Positions 6,471 to 13,099 of a DNA stretch of 31,841 bases are shown here, in pieces. Both the position numbers and the translations under genes were made by a program. Within the stretch, counting starts at the first letter, position 1, and each line of letters opens with the position of its first letter. Under the pieces are notes generated by a model. It ran no database searches, was not told where the DNA came from, and worked only from the letters and a program-made list of their open reading frames with translations. The stretch is from JACQLN01 sp049274895. Its GTDB lineage: Bacteria > Patescibacteriota > Minisyncoccia > JACQLN01. The stretch spans positions 1-31,841 of the forward strand of contig JBASTM010000017.1 in assembly GCA_049274895.1 (NCBI GenBank). The letters are read 5' to 3'.

Positions 6471-7735
6471 TGAATCCTCAAGAAAAACTGGCCAAGATTT
6501 TAGGCGTAACAACTGGCACGCTGGGCAATTTTATAAATTCAATTTCAGTTTCCACCGGCCGGGGCGACGTGGTGGAGAAACTGGTTGAAGAAAACGATAA
6601 AATAATTGCGGAGACGTTAAAAAAAATAAACAGCGGCGGCGGCAGCGCCGGCCATGTCCGGGGCGCTTTGCAAAAAGCCATCTTTTACCACGAAAAGCAG
6701 TTTCTAGATTTCTTGCGGAGCGTGGAGGGCGAGAATGAATTTGAAAAAGCCGCTAATCTTTCACGTTCGCTGGCTAAAGCCGGCCGCGGCTTCTTTTTGA
6801 AAAAAGATTTTATCAAGGACATATTTTTGAAACGCCGGCCGGATAATCTGTTAAATTATTTGGGTTACAAATCGGTGGACGAACTTATCGCGGGCAACGA
6901 TTTGATGGAGGCCTTTAGCGCTTTAAGGTTTGTGGAATCCGATGAATGGATGCACCAGACTTTTACCGAAGCTTACAGCAGTTTTACTGTTGCCGATTTC
7001 GAGGAGCGAGATATTGAGGTTAAGGTTTTAAGCGCTAAGTGGCACGATATTGCCAAAAAATTCGTAGAAAAAAAACATCACAACGTCAGCCACCTTAAAG
7101 AATTCGGGGTCATATTCTTAAACCCAATCAAGATGGACATTCCCGGCAAGTTTTTGCGAGATTTCGCCCTGCTGTTGCATTATTTTCACGAGATAGAGTT
7201 TTATTCCAAGCTTTTCAAAAAATATTCAGTTTTGCCGGATTTTGCCGAGAAATTCAAGTCGCTGTTACGAGGCGACGTTAAAGAACTGATGGACGTGAGC
7301 CAGAAAAACGCCTGGCTGATCGTTCAGCGTTATCTGATTAAAGAAAACCCGCAGGATCCGCGGCTGTTTCAGCCGCGGGTGAATCCGGAATCAATCCATT
7401 GGACCAAAGGCGAGCGCGATTTGGTAGGCATCTCGGAAAAAACCGGCGGCAAAGTTGATTTGAGTTTATGGTTTAATTTGGATTGGGTGGGCGGTCTATT
7501 CCAAGGTGAAGCAGACGACCCCGCCACTGAAGTCGGGGCAGGTGAAGTGGTCAGTTTTGATTTAGAAGACAATGCTATGTCGCTGGTCTCGTTTATGGAG
7601 GGCAAAAAAGAGGTGTTGACCTATCATCAGCGCGAGGCCATGTGGACTAAGATTTTTGCCGAGTATGCCGGCGGAGAAGACAAACTGGAGGAGATGATTT
7701 TGGATAATTTTGATAAGGGTTATATTGTCCTCTAA
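6467..7735 (+). CDS. Conserved-looking protein of unknown function, coupled to the sugar kinase
   Basis: A 422-residue soluble protein that I do not recognise. It is largely helical in composition, with many charged residues in the first 300. The last third is richer in Trp, Gly and Asp (IHWTKGERDL, LWFNLDWVGGLF). No signal peptide, membrane segment, ATP loop or metal motif is evident. Its start overlaps the kinase stop by 4 nt, so it is translated with the kinase and probably serves the same process. Around residues 350-358 (DDPATEVGAGE) the DNA forms a GC hairpin resembling elements in other genes here, possibly an inserted repeat in a flexible linker. Confidence 0.85.
   Translation: MMNPQEKLAKILGVTTGTLGNFINSISVSTGRGDVVEKLVEENDKIIAETLKKINSGGGSAGHVRGALQKAIFYHEKQFLDFLRSVEGENEFEKAANLSRSLAKAGRGFFLKKDFIKDIFLKRRPDNLLNYLGYKSVDELIAGNDLMEAFSALRFVESDEWMHQTFTEAYSSFTVADFEERDIEVKVLSAKWHDIAKKFVEKKHHNVSHLKEFGVIFLNPIKMDIPGKFLRDFALLLHYFHEIEFYSKLFKKYSVLPDFAEKFKSLLRGDVKELMDVSQKNAWLIVQRYLIKENPQDPRLFQPRVNPESIHWTKGERDLVGISEKTGGKVDLSLWFNLDWVGGLFQGEADDPATEVGAGEVVSFDLEDNAMSLVSFMEGKKEVLTYHQREAMWTKIFAEYAGGEDKLEEMILDNFDKGYIVL
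7519..7538 (+). repeat. GC-rich hairpin in coding sequence, copy 1
   Basis: CCCCG and CGGGG arms flank an ACTGAAGT core. The sequence resembles the elements at 24599-24619 and 25088-25104, which also fall in low-complexity parts of proteins. Confidence 0.45.
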
Positions 7736-7761
7736 TTTATTCGCAAAAATCATTACTCCTC

Positions 7762-7819
7762 GCAGGCTATTTGGAGCCTCTCATCTTATGGAATATTAAT
7801 GTCTTCTCCAAAGGCCTGC
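7762..7819 (+). other. Long imperfect hairpin ahead of the aldolase gene
   Basis: GCAGG and TTTGGAG (7762-7776) pair with CTCCAAA and CCTGC (7806-7819) across a 29-nt loop, with a small internal loop. It lies in the 106-nt gap before the aldolase start and may be a terminator remnant or leader structure. Confidence 0.4.
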
Positions 7820-7841
7820 TCGGAATAACGATTTTTACTTT

Positions 7842-8705
7842 ATGAGTTTGAAGGAAATCTTTGTAAGGACAACTAGAGAGAATTGGGCGGTGGGGCATTT
7901 TAATGTCTCTAATTTGGAATTGTTAAAAGCCGTGGCGGCGGCGGCCCAAGAATCCCAAGCGCCGGTGATGATTGGCACTTCCGAAGGCGAGCGGGAATGG
8001 CTGGGGCTTAAAAGTGTGGTGGCTTTAATTCGGGTTTATCGGCAGGATTGGCCACATATCTTTTTGAATGCCGATCATACCAAAAGCGTCCAAACTGCAT
8101 TTGACGCGGTTGAAGCCGGTTATGATTCGATCCATTTTGACGGCTCGGCTTTATCCATATCCCAAAACATCAAACAGACCAGAGAGGTTGTTGAATACGC
8201 CCGCGACAAAAATCCAGACATATCGGTAGAAGGCGAACTGGGCTATTTGAAGGGTGAATCGCAACTTTCCAATCAAAAAATAAAAATCAATCCTTCCGAC
8301 TATACCGATCCGCAAGCAGCTGCTGAATTTGCCGAAAGAACGGGCGTGGATCGGCTGGCCATAGTTATAGGCAATATCCACGGTATCAACTTGGACGAGC
8401 CACGACTGGATTTTGACCGATTGAAAGAAATCAGGCGGGCCGTCGCGGAAAACGTGACGCTGGTTTTGCACGCCGGTTCCGGTATCGTTGATGATGATAT
8501 CAAAAAGGCCATAGCCGCCGGCATCGGCAATATTCACATCAGCACCGAACTGCGGGTTTTGTTTAAGAGGGGGTTGGAGGCGGGTTTGAAATCTAATCCA
8601 GATGAATATGCCCTTTATAAGCTGGAGCGTGAAGTAGTGCGCGAGGTTCAGGAATTGATCAGGCAAAAACTCCGTCTCTTCGGCAGCGTCAATAAAGCCA
8701 TTTGA
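7842..8705 (+). CDS. Class II fructose-bisphosphate aldolase family
   Basis: A zinc-dependent aldolase of 287 residues, expected to cleave fructose-1,6-bisphosphate or a related ketose bisphosphate. Family positions seen are VGHFNVSNLE at the N terminus, NADHTKS with the catalytic Asp78 and metal His79, and FDGSAL. EGELG carries the metal Glu region, NIHGIN has His180, and VLHAGSGI has His210. IHISTELR near the C terminus binds phosphate. The motifs are divergent (NADHT in place of the usual LDHG), so tagatose-bisphosphate or another ketose substrate cannot be excluded. ATG 7842 gives the family N terminus; no SD is present. It lies downstream of the kinase operon, consistent with sugar phosphate use. 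Confidence 0.9.
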   Translation: MSLKEIFVRTTRENWAVGHFNVSNLELLKAVAAAAQESQAPVMIGTSEGEREWLGLKSVVALIRVYRQDWPHIFLNADHTKSVQTAFDAVEAGYDSIHFDGSALSISQNIKQTREVVEYARDKNPDISVEGELGYLKGESQLSNQKIKINPSDYTDPQAAAEFAERTGVDRLAIVIGNIHGINLDEPRLDFDRLKEIRRAVAENVTLVLHAGSGIVDDDIKKAIAAGIGNIHISTELRVLFKRGLEAGLKSNPDEYALYKLEREVVREVQELIRQKLRLFGSVNKAI

Positions 8706-8730
8706 TCTTTGTATGATTTGGTGTTACACT
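8702..8730 (+). promoter_or_regulatory. Promoter of the L25 gene
   Basis: TTGATC (8702-8707, overlapping the aldolase stop), a 17-nt spacer and TACACT (8725-8730). The start would be near 8737, leaving about 28 nt of AT-rich leader without a clear SD. Confidence 0.5.
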
Positions 8731-8764
8731 AACCCCAACTTAAAAGCTGTTTTTTTATTTACTT

Positions 8765-9463
8765 ATGTCTATCAAACTAGAGGTAAAAATCAGGGAAAAA
8801 GGCGGGGTCAATCAACTTAGGCGAGATGGTTTGGTGCCGGGTGTGGTTTATGGCTCGGGGGTGGAGAACGCCAGCGTGTCGGTGGGCCGGTCGGATTTGG
8901 AAAAAGCTATAGCCAAAGCCGGCGAGACCACTATGGTGGAGTTGGTCTTAGGAGGCGGTTCCTCCAGTGAGGTTGAGTCGGTCAAAACTAAGCACGTTTT
9001 GATTCATGATGTGCAGCGCGACCCGGTCAAAGATCTTCCCATCCACGTTGATTTTTTGGAGGTGCGGTTGGATCAAAAGATCAAAGCCGAAATTCCTGTG
9101 GTGTTTGTGGGCGATTCTCCAGCCGTTAAAGAACTCTCGGGTGTTTTAATACGAAATATTCAACATATTGAAGTTGAGGCCCTACCGCAGAATCTGCCGC
9201 ATAATATTGAGGTGGATATTTCGGGACTTAAAACTTTTGAGGATCATATTACCGTGGCCGATATTAAAGTCGGGCCCAGTGTTAAAATACTTTCCAAGTT
9301 AAACGCCATTGCGGCTTCGGTGGTGCCGCCTAGAAGCGAAGAAGAATTGGAGGCGCTTAAAACCGAAGTGGTGGAAGACGTTTCTAAAGTTGAGGGCGTG
9401 GTTAAACCCGAAGCTCCGGCTGTGGAAGGTGAAGTGGCTTCTAAGGAGAAGGTTGTGGAATAG
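8765..9463 (+). CDS. rplY: Ribosomal protein bL25, long CTC/TL5 form
   Basis: This binds 5S rRNA in the large ribosomal subunit. The 232 residues contain the N-terminal L25 domain (GGVNQLRRDGLVPGVVYG, then IHDVQRDPVKDLPIHVDFLEV). The C-terminal TL5/CTC beta domain follows (IRNIQHIEVEALPQNLPHNI, then ITVADIKV). The tail is rich in Val, Glu and Lys, as is common in long forms. The start codon is ATG 8765 behind a separate promoter. The gene is followed directly by a structured GC-rich non-coding region. Confidence 0.93.
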   Translation: MSIKLEVKIREKGGVNQLRRDGLVPGVVYGSGVENASVSVGRSDLEKAIAKAGETTMVELVLGGGSSSEVESVKTKHVLIHDVQRDPVKDLPIHVDFLEVRLDQKIKAEIPVVFVGDSPAVKELSGVLIRNIQHIEVEALPQNLPHNIEVDISGLKTFEDHITVADIKVGPSVKILSKLNAIAASVVPPRSEEELEALKTEVVEDVSKVEGVVKPEAPAVEGEVASKEKVVE

Positions 9464-9470
9464 GATTGTC

Positions 9471-9623
9471 GGCGGACAAACCTTCTCGTTACGCTCGAGT
9501 TCCCAGCGTGAACTCTCGCTGGCGCGTCGACCTCGCTCGTCCCTCTTCCGCGATTGCTTCGCAATCGGGACTCGGGACACCCTGCCCGCTCGGTCGTCGA
9601 GCCAACTCGAAAGTTTGTCTGCC
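9471..9623 (+). ncRNA. Candidate structured RNA or palindromic element downstream of rplY
   Basis: This 153-nt GC-rich stretch is closed by an 11-bp helix, GGCGGACAAAC (9471-9481) with GTTTGTCTGCC (9613-9623). Nested inside are TCGAGTT/AACTCGA (9495-9501 with 9604-9610), CCAGCG/CGCTGG (9503-9522), GTCCC/GGGAC (9539-9571) and CGATTGC/GCAATCG (9551-9567). No protein frame of quality covers it. It matches no RNA family I recognise (not SRP RNA, tmRNA or tRNA). It could be a small RNA, the 3' end structure of rplY mRNA, or a mobile palindromic repeat. Confidence 0.4.
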
Positions 9624-9696
9624 TTACAACCCCATTTGCGGTTGGAACCGTGCCCGCTCATTCGCAGAACCGCGCGGTGAGCTTATTATATTTTAT

Positions 9697-9704
9697 GTTA
9701 GAAT
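9697..9704 (+). promoter_or_regulatory. Extended -10 of the transglycosylase gene, leaderless
   Basis: TGTTAGAAT (TG-n-TAGAAT, -10 hexamer 9699-9704) lies 7 nt before the ATG at 9712, with no SD. Confidence 0.5.
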
Positions 9705-9711
9705 AAAATGG

Positions 9712-11034
9712 ATGCTTACCCGGCGTCCGTTTTTGTTAATAATCGCGGCTTTGGTGTTGGCGCCGCTTTTTGTGTGGGCGCAGGAGAACGGTTCTAAACG
9801 GGTAGAATTGGAATCTCAAATAGCCGCCATAGAGTCCGAAATAGCCGGGTTGGATAAAGAACTGGTTCAGATCCGGGGGCGCAAAGAGACTTTAAAAAAT
9901 GAAGTGGCCCGTTTGGACAACGAAATAAAAAGGGCGGAGTTGACCATCAAGGGCCTTAACTTATCCGTTCGGCAGACAGAAAGCACTATCTCGTTAAGGA
10001 TTGAAAGCATTAAAGAAGCCGAGACAAAAATTTCCAAACAAAAAGATTCTCTTTCGGAATATCTGCGCACCATCTACAAACAAAACGAGCTGTCGCCGAT
10101 AGAAATTCTTTTAGTTAAAAAAGACTTAGCCCAATTTTTCCAGGAAGTTTCAGCGCTGGAGAACGTGCAGCAGGATCTTAACCAATCGCTGGACGATTTG
10201 ACGGTTTTGAAAGAACAGCTGCAAAAAGAAAAAGAAGCGCTGGAGGAGAAACGCGAGGAACTCTTGTCTTTAAGGGCTTTGGCGCAGATTCAAAAACAGA
10301 ATGTTGAGACCAAGAAAAGCGAAAAAAACAAAATCTTAAAATTGACCCAAGGTCAGGAGAATGTTTATCAAAAAGTTATTCAAACCAAGAAAAAGGATAT
10401 CGCGGCTATACGGAGTCAGATTTACTACTTGGAACGCACGGGCGTTAGCGCCGAAGACGCCGTAAAGTACGCCGATTTAGCCGCTAAGAGGACCGGTATT
10501 AGAACAGCTTTTTTGCTGGGATTATTGGAGGTGGAAACGGGCCGCCGGTACGAAGAGGGAATTATTACCGCCGGCAGCCATACCGGCAACGGCAACTGGC
10601 AGACGGATTTGTATCAATGTTACATAAATTTAGGCAAGCGCTCGTCGGCCGAGAAACAAAAAAACGCTTTTTTTATTATCACATCCCGGCTCGGTTACAA
10701 CCCCGACACTATGCCGGTTTCCCGCAAACCCAATTACGGTTGCGGCGGGGCGATGGGGCCGGCTCAGTTTTTACCGTCCACCTGGCTGTTGTTTGAAGAT
10801 CAAGTGGCGCGGCTGACCGGCCATAATCCGCCTGATCCTTGGAAAGTGGAAGATGCTTTCACGGCGGCGGCGCTGTACTTGGCCGATGCCGGCGCCGCGG
10901 CTAAAACCCAAAACGCCGAATTGCGGGCGGCTAAGGCCTATATTTCGGGCAGCCCCAACTGCACCAAATACATTTGCAATTTTTACTCGCGCGAGGTTCT
11001 GCGCATCGCGGCTTTGATAGAGCCGAATCTGTAA
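9712..11034 (+). CDS. Exported coiled-coil protein with lytic transglycosylase (MltB-like) domain
   Basis: The product is 440 residues from ATG 9712. A signal sequence begins MLTRRPFLLIIAALVLAPLF and has a likely cleavage site after WAQ. A long coiled coil of about 220 residues follows, like the N-terminal half of EnvC/PcsB-type murein hydrolase factors. The C-terminal domain has LLGLLEVETGRRY, with the putative catalytic Glu, and GAMGPAQFLPSTW, the MltB-type transglycosylase signature. It should cleave peptidoglycan outside the membrane, perhaps during division. The frame is open back to 9466, but that part runs through the structured RNA region and lacks coding character. Coiled coil plus transglycosylase is an unusual pairing; EnvC itself carries an M23-like domain. 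Confidence 0.87.
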   Translation: MLTRRPFLLIIAALVLAPLFVWAQENGSKRVELESQIAAIESEIAGLDKELVQIRGRKETLKNEVARLDNEIKRAELTIKGLNLSVRQTESTISLRIESIKEAETKISKQKDSLSEYLRTIYKQNELSPIEILLVKKDLAQFFQEVSALENVQQDLNQSLDDLTVLKEQLQKEKEALEEKREELLSLRALAQIQKQNVETKKSEKNKILKLTQGQENVYQKVIQTKKKDIAAIRSQIYYLERTGVSAEDAVKYADLAAKRTGIRTAFLLGLLEVETGRRYEEGIITAGSHTGNGNWQTDLYQCYINLGKRSSAEKQKNAFFIITSRLGYNPDTMPVSRKPNYGCGGAMGPAQFLPSTWLLFEDQVARLTGHNPPDPWKVEDAFTAAALYLADAGAAAKTQNAELRAAKAYISGSPNCTKYICNFYSREVLRIAALIEPNL

Positions 11035-11040
11035 TCCAAT

Positions 11041-11070
11041 AAAAAAGTCCACGCTCGTTTGAGCGTGGAC
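11041..11070 (-). terminator. Terminator of the 11090-11506 gene
   Basis: GTCCACGCTC / GAGCGTGGAC stem (11047-11070) with loop GTTT. On the minus strand it is followed by six T residues (11046-11041). It may also slow transcription of the transglycosylase gene from the other side. Confidence 0.8.
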
Positions 11071-11089
11071 CCGTTCTGTTTCCCGGAAT

Positions 11090-11506
11090 TTAACCGCCGA
11101 GTATTCTTTTTATGATGTCGGGGATATGATCTTCTTTACAGACCACTACCATCCAATCCTTGCGGATACCGATGGCGGGCCTATCCCAACTGCTAAACTC
11201 GTCGTTGGCCTCGGTCCAGAAAAATCTTTTCAAAGCTTGAGCCTTACTTGTAAGTTCCCAAACTTGGGCGCGAAGTTCTTCTGTTCTGGTGGGGGTGGGG
11301 ACACTGCAAAACGCCATTTCCACCTCGGCCAGCGCGGCTTTCTTCTGCATCATCGCAATTAGAGTCCACAGCCGGCGCAGGTAGAGTGAAGCTTCCCCAA
11401 GAATTTCCTCACCTTCCTCCGCTTCAGCCGGCGGTTCTATCAAATCGCTCTCACCAATTTGCTCCAAATCCTGCCGAATGACTTCCAACCAGCTCATACG
11501 TCCCAT
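11090..11506 (-). CDS. Hypothetical soluble protein
   Basis: A 138-residue protein I do not recognise. It starts at ATG 11506 behind AGGAGG on the minus strand, with a promoter and terminator framing the gene. The N-terminal third is acidic (PPAEAEEGEEIL), the middle is helical, and the end contains an IGIRKDWMVVVCKEDHIP segment. Two isolated Cys residues are present, with no membrane segment. It is convergent with the transglycosylase gene and transcribed alone. The complete expression signals argue strongly for a real gene of unknown role. Confidence 0.75.
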   Translation of the reverse strand: MGRMSWLEVIRQDLEQIGESDLIEPPAEAEEGEEILGEASLYLRRLWTLIAMMQKKAALAEVEMAFCSVPTPTRTEELRAQVWELTSKAQALKRFFWTEANDEFSSWDRPAIGIRKDWMVVVCKEDHIPDIIKRILGG

Positions 11507-11551
11507 TCTGGATTTACCTCCTCGCTAAGGTTAAAGAACAATGATGAACTT

Positions 11552-11580
11552 ATATTAAGTTTATATTGCTAAATTGTCAA
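11552..11580 (-). promoter_or_regulatory. Promoter of the 11090-11506 gene
   Basis: On the minus strand TTGACA (11580-11575), a 17-nt spacer and TAATAT (11557-11552). The leader is about 40 nt and carries a GAGGAGGT Shine-Dalgarno site. Confidence 0.7.
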
Positions 11581-11698
11581 TATATTTAGGTAAAGTGAAC
11601 GTTACCGCTGGCTAAGGAGACCAAAGACGGGAAAAAGAAAGAGGAAAAGAAATAAGATCCAGTCCTTGGAGCCGGTACCAAAACGTACCGGCTTTTTT
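11581..11698 (+). terminator. Non-coding gap with a terminator and a Lys-rich ORF tail
   Basis: The gene-free stretch 11507-11843 holds divergent promoters and, in the middle, a short open frame with no start codon (about 11611-11655). That frame would end in AKETKDGKKKEEKK and a TAA stop. It is followed by a clear terminator: GCCGGTAC/GTACCGGC (11671-11692) and six T residues. This looks like the 3' end of a small gene whose 5' part has been lost or uses an unrecognised start. Confidence 0.4.
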
Positions 11699-11752
11699 AT
11701 TACGGTAAGTTTTGATAATTTCGGCGCTGATAGAGCCGAATCTTTGATTTAT

Positions 11753-11781
11753 TTGACAAAACTAATGGCGGGGCGTAAGTT
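11753..11781 (+). promoter_or_regulatory. Promoter of the 11844-12839 locus
   Basis: TTGACA (11753-11758), a 17-nt spacer and TAAGTT (11776-11781). GGCGGGGCG (11767-11775) and CGTCTCGCC (11789-11797) could pair around the start site, so the region may be structured. Confidence 0.5.
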
Positions 11782-11843
11782 GGGGATACGTCTCGCCGCA
11801 CGTAAAGCGGCATAAACGCAGTACCTTCACAAGGAGGGCCCGT

Positions 11844-11942
11844 ATGGGCGCTGAAGAAGTGAAGCAGGACGCAACACCAGTTGCGGAGCATGTACATCCG
11901 CTCGCATCGGTGAAGGAAACCATCGGTACCTGGAGCCGGTAG
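11844..11942 (+). CDS. Short ORF ending in TAG, in frame with the next ORF
   Basis: ATG 11844 follows AAGGAGGG (11831-11838) at ideal spacing and encodes 32 residues (MGAEEVKQDATP onward, ending GTWSR), then TAG at 11940-11942. The same frame runs on without another stop through 11943-11978 into the long ORF at 11979-12839. So this is either the true N terminus of that protein, cut by one nonsense codon, or a short upstream peptide coupled to it. The better initiation signal is here, not at 11979. A sequencing error is also possible. Confidence 0.5.
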   Translation: MGAEEVKQDATPVAEHVHPLASVKETIGTWSR

Positions 11943-11978
11943 AAGAAAAGGTGGAGTGTTACCAAGAACGCGGAGGAG

Positions 11979-12839
11979 ATGCTCGGTCTGCTCCACTGCG
12001 GTTTTATGGTTGTTGGAAATGCACAGGAAAGCATTGAGCGTATCTGTTTCTATCTAGATGTCGCGGATGGTCACGTTTCGTTGTTGAACTTCAATTTACC
12101 AGGCGAATCAAGAGATTGCTTTAGTTCACAAACGCATTTCCTTGGTCAGAGTATGCCATGGTACAAAGTCAGGCAAAGCATTGCCCGTAAGGCGTTTGAG
12201 ACCATCATAAACGCGGTGTTCAAAAACCGGAGCAAGGGTGGAGATCCTCCGTCGTGGCTATGGTTGGTCGAGCGCCCAGAGTTGGTTGACAAAATACTCT
12301 GGTTTTTCCGGGTGGACGAAGATGAATCACGCATCAGGAACGCGTACAGCCACGGCGTGGAGACGGTGTATGGCGAAATAGTACACGCGTTTCTCGTTAA
12401 GTTCGCGATGCAGGGGTGGAAGCTTATGTACTTCGGCAAGTATGAGAGCGACCACGACCGCGCTATCCAACAGCAACTGCGGGAACGTCGCCCGCGGTTC
12501 ATTGAGGTTCTCTGGGGTATCGGCGAGCTCGAGAGACTCTTAGACCGGGACTGCGAGTTGGATGAGGCCTGTATGGCTAAGTTGGAGGAGCTTGCGTTCC
12601 GGCAGGGTTTACAGCTACCCACAGAGAAAAAAGACCAATTTGGCATTTCCTGGGATTTGAGCTATCGGAAACCGACATCTCTCGCCGAAGCGCACTACGG
12701 CGGTTCTATGCCGGCCATTGTGCTCACGCACCGCCGCATTGTGGCGGAGGAGCAGAAACGGTTTGACCAACTCCGTGATTTGGCCGAGCGCCGCGACGAG
12801 CTTGAGCGGGAAGAAGCCGCACTCCGGACATCCGTCTAG
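11979..12839 (+). CDS. Hypothetical protein, possibly the 3' part of an interrupted gene
   Basis: A 286-residue protein I do not recognise. The N-terminal 100 residues contain cysteines and hydrophobic strands. A middle part is rich in Trp, Phe, Arg and Glu (LWFFRVDEDESRIRNAY). The C-terminal 40 residues form a charged coiled coil (QLRDLAERRDELEREEAAL). ATG 11979 has GGAGGAG directly abutting it, too close for a normal SD. Reading through TAG 11940 would give a 331-position protein from ATG 11844. Codon choice (ATC, CTC, GTC) differs from the metabolic genes. A terminator follows at 12875. Confidence 0.6.
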   Translation: MLGLLHCGFMVVGNAQESIERICFYLDVADGHVSLLNFNLPGESRDCFSSQTHFLGQSMPWYKVRQSIARKAFETIINAVFKNRSKGGDPPSWLWLVERPELVDKILWFFRVDEDESRIRNAYSHGVETVYGEIVHAFLVKFAMQGWKLMYFGKYESDHDRAIQQQLRERRPRFIEVLWGIGELERLLDRDCELDEACMAKLEELAFRQGLQLPTEKKDQFGISWDLSYRKPTSLAEAHYGGSMPAIVLTHRRIVAEEQKRFDQLRDLAERRDELEREEAALRTSV

Positions 12840-12874
12840 TCCGTTAAACGCCCGGCAGTGATTTGTTCTTTCAG

Positions 12875-12906
12875 ACCGTCCCGAGAGAAATCGAGGGGCG
12901 GTTTTT
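12875..12906 (+). terminator. Terminator of the 11844-12839 locus
   Basis: ACCGTCCC (12875-12882) pairs with GGGGCGGT (12895-12902), including one G-U pair, followed by TTTTT. Confidence 0.75.
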
Positions 12907-12910
12907 AATT

Positions 12911-12948
12911 TATAACATTTTTCTTACGATCGTGAGAGGAATGTTATA
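12911..12948 (+). other. 38-nt hairpin, fully paired in plus-strand RNA
   Basis: TATAACATT (12911-12919) pairs with AATGTTATA (12940-12948), and the inner part is centred on ACGATCGT. The only three departures from a perfect palindrome are T/G positions that become G-U pairs in plus-strand RNA but A-C mismatches in minus-strand RNA. It lies 5 nt past the T-run of the previous terminator. Confidence 0.6.
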
Positions 12949-13099
12949 TAAAATGTTGGGAATTTGGGAATTGTCGAAGGATTATTGGAGGCAAGTCAAT
13001 ATCAGCCCGGTGGAAATAATGGCGAGAGTGTTTTTTCTTGAAACGGTGGCGACGAGCTGGCTTAAGTTTTTAATCTCAATGGCCATAAAGCTGGGTCCG

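Noticed and set aside
9466..9711. N-terminal extension of the transglycosylase frame
   Set aside because: It reads through a structured GC-rich region, has no membrane-protein or domain logic, and a signal peptide starts cleanly at ATG 9712 behind a -10 box.
11611..11655. Short Lys-rich open frame ending before a terminator
   Set aside because: No ATG, GTG or TTG start is in frame after the preceding stop. It is reported only as part of the non-coding gap.
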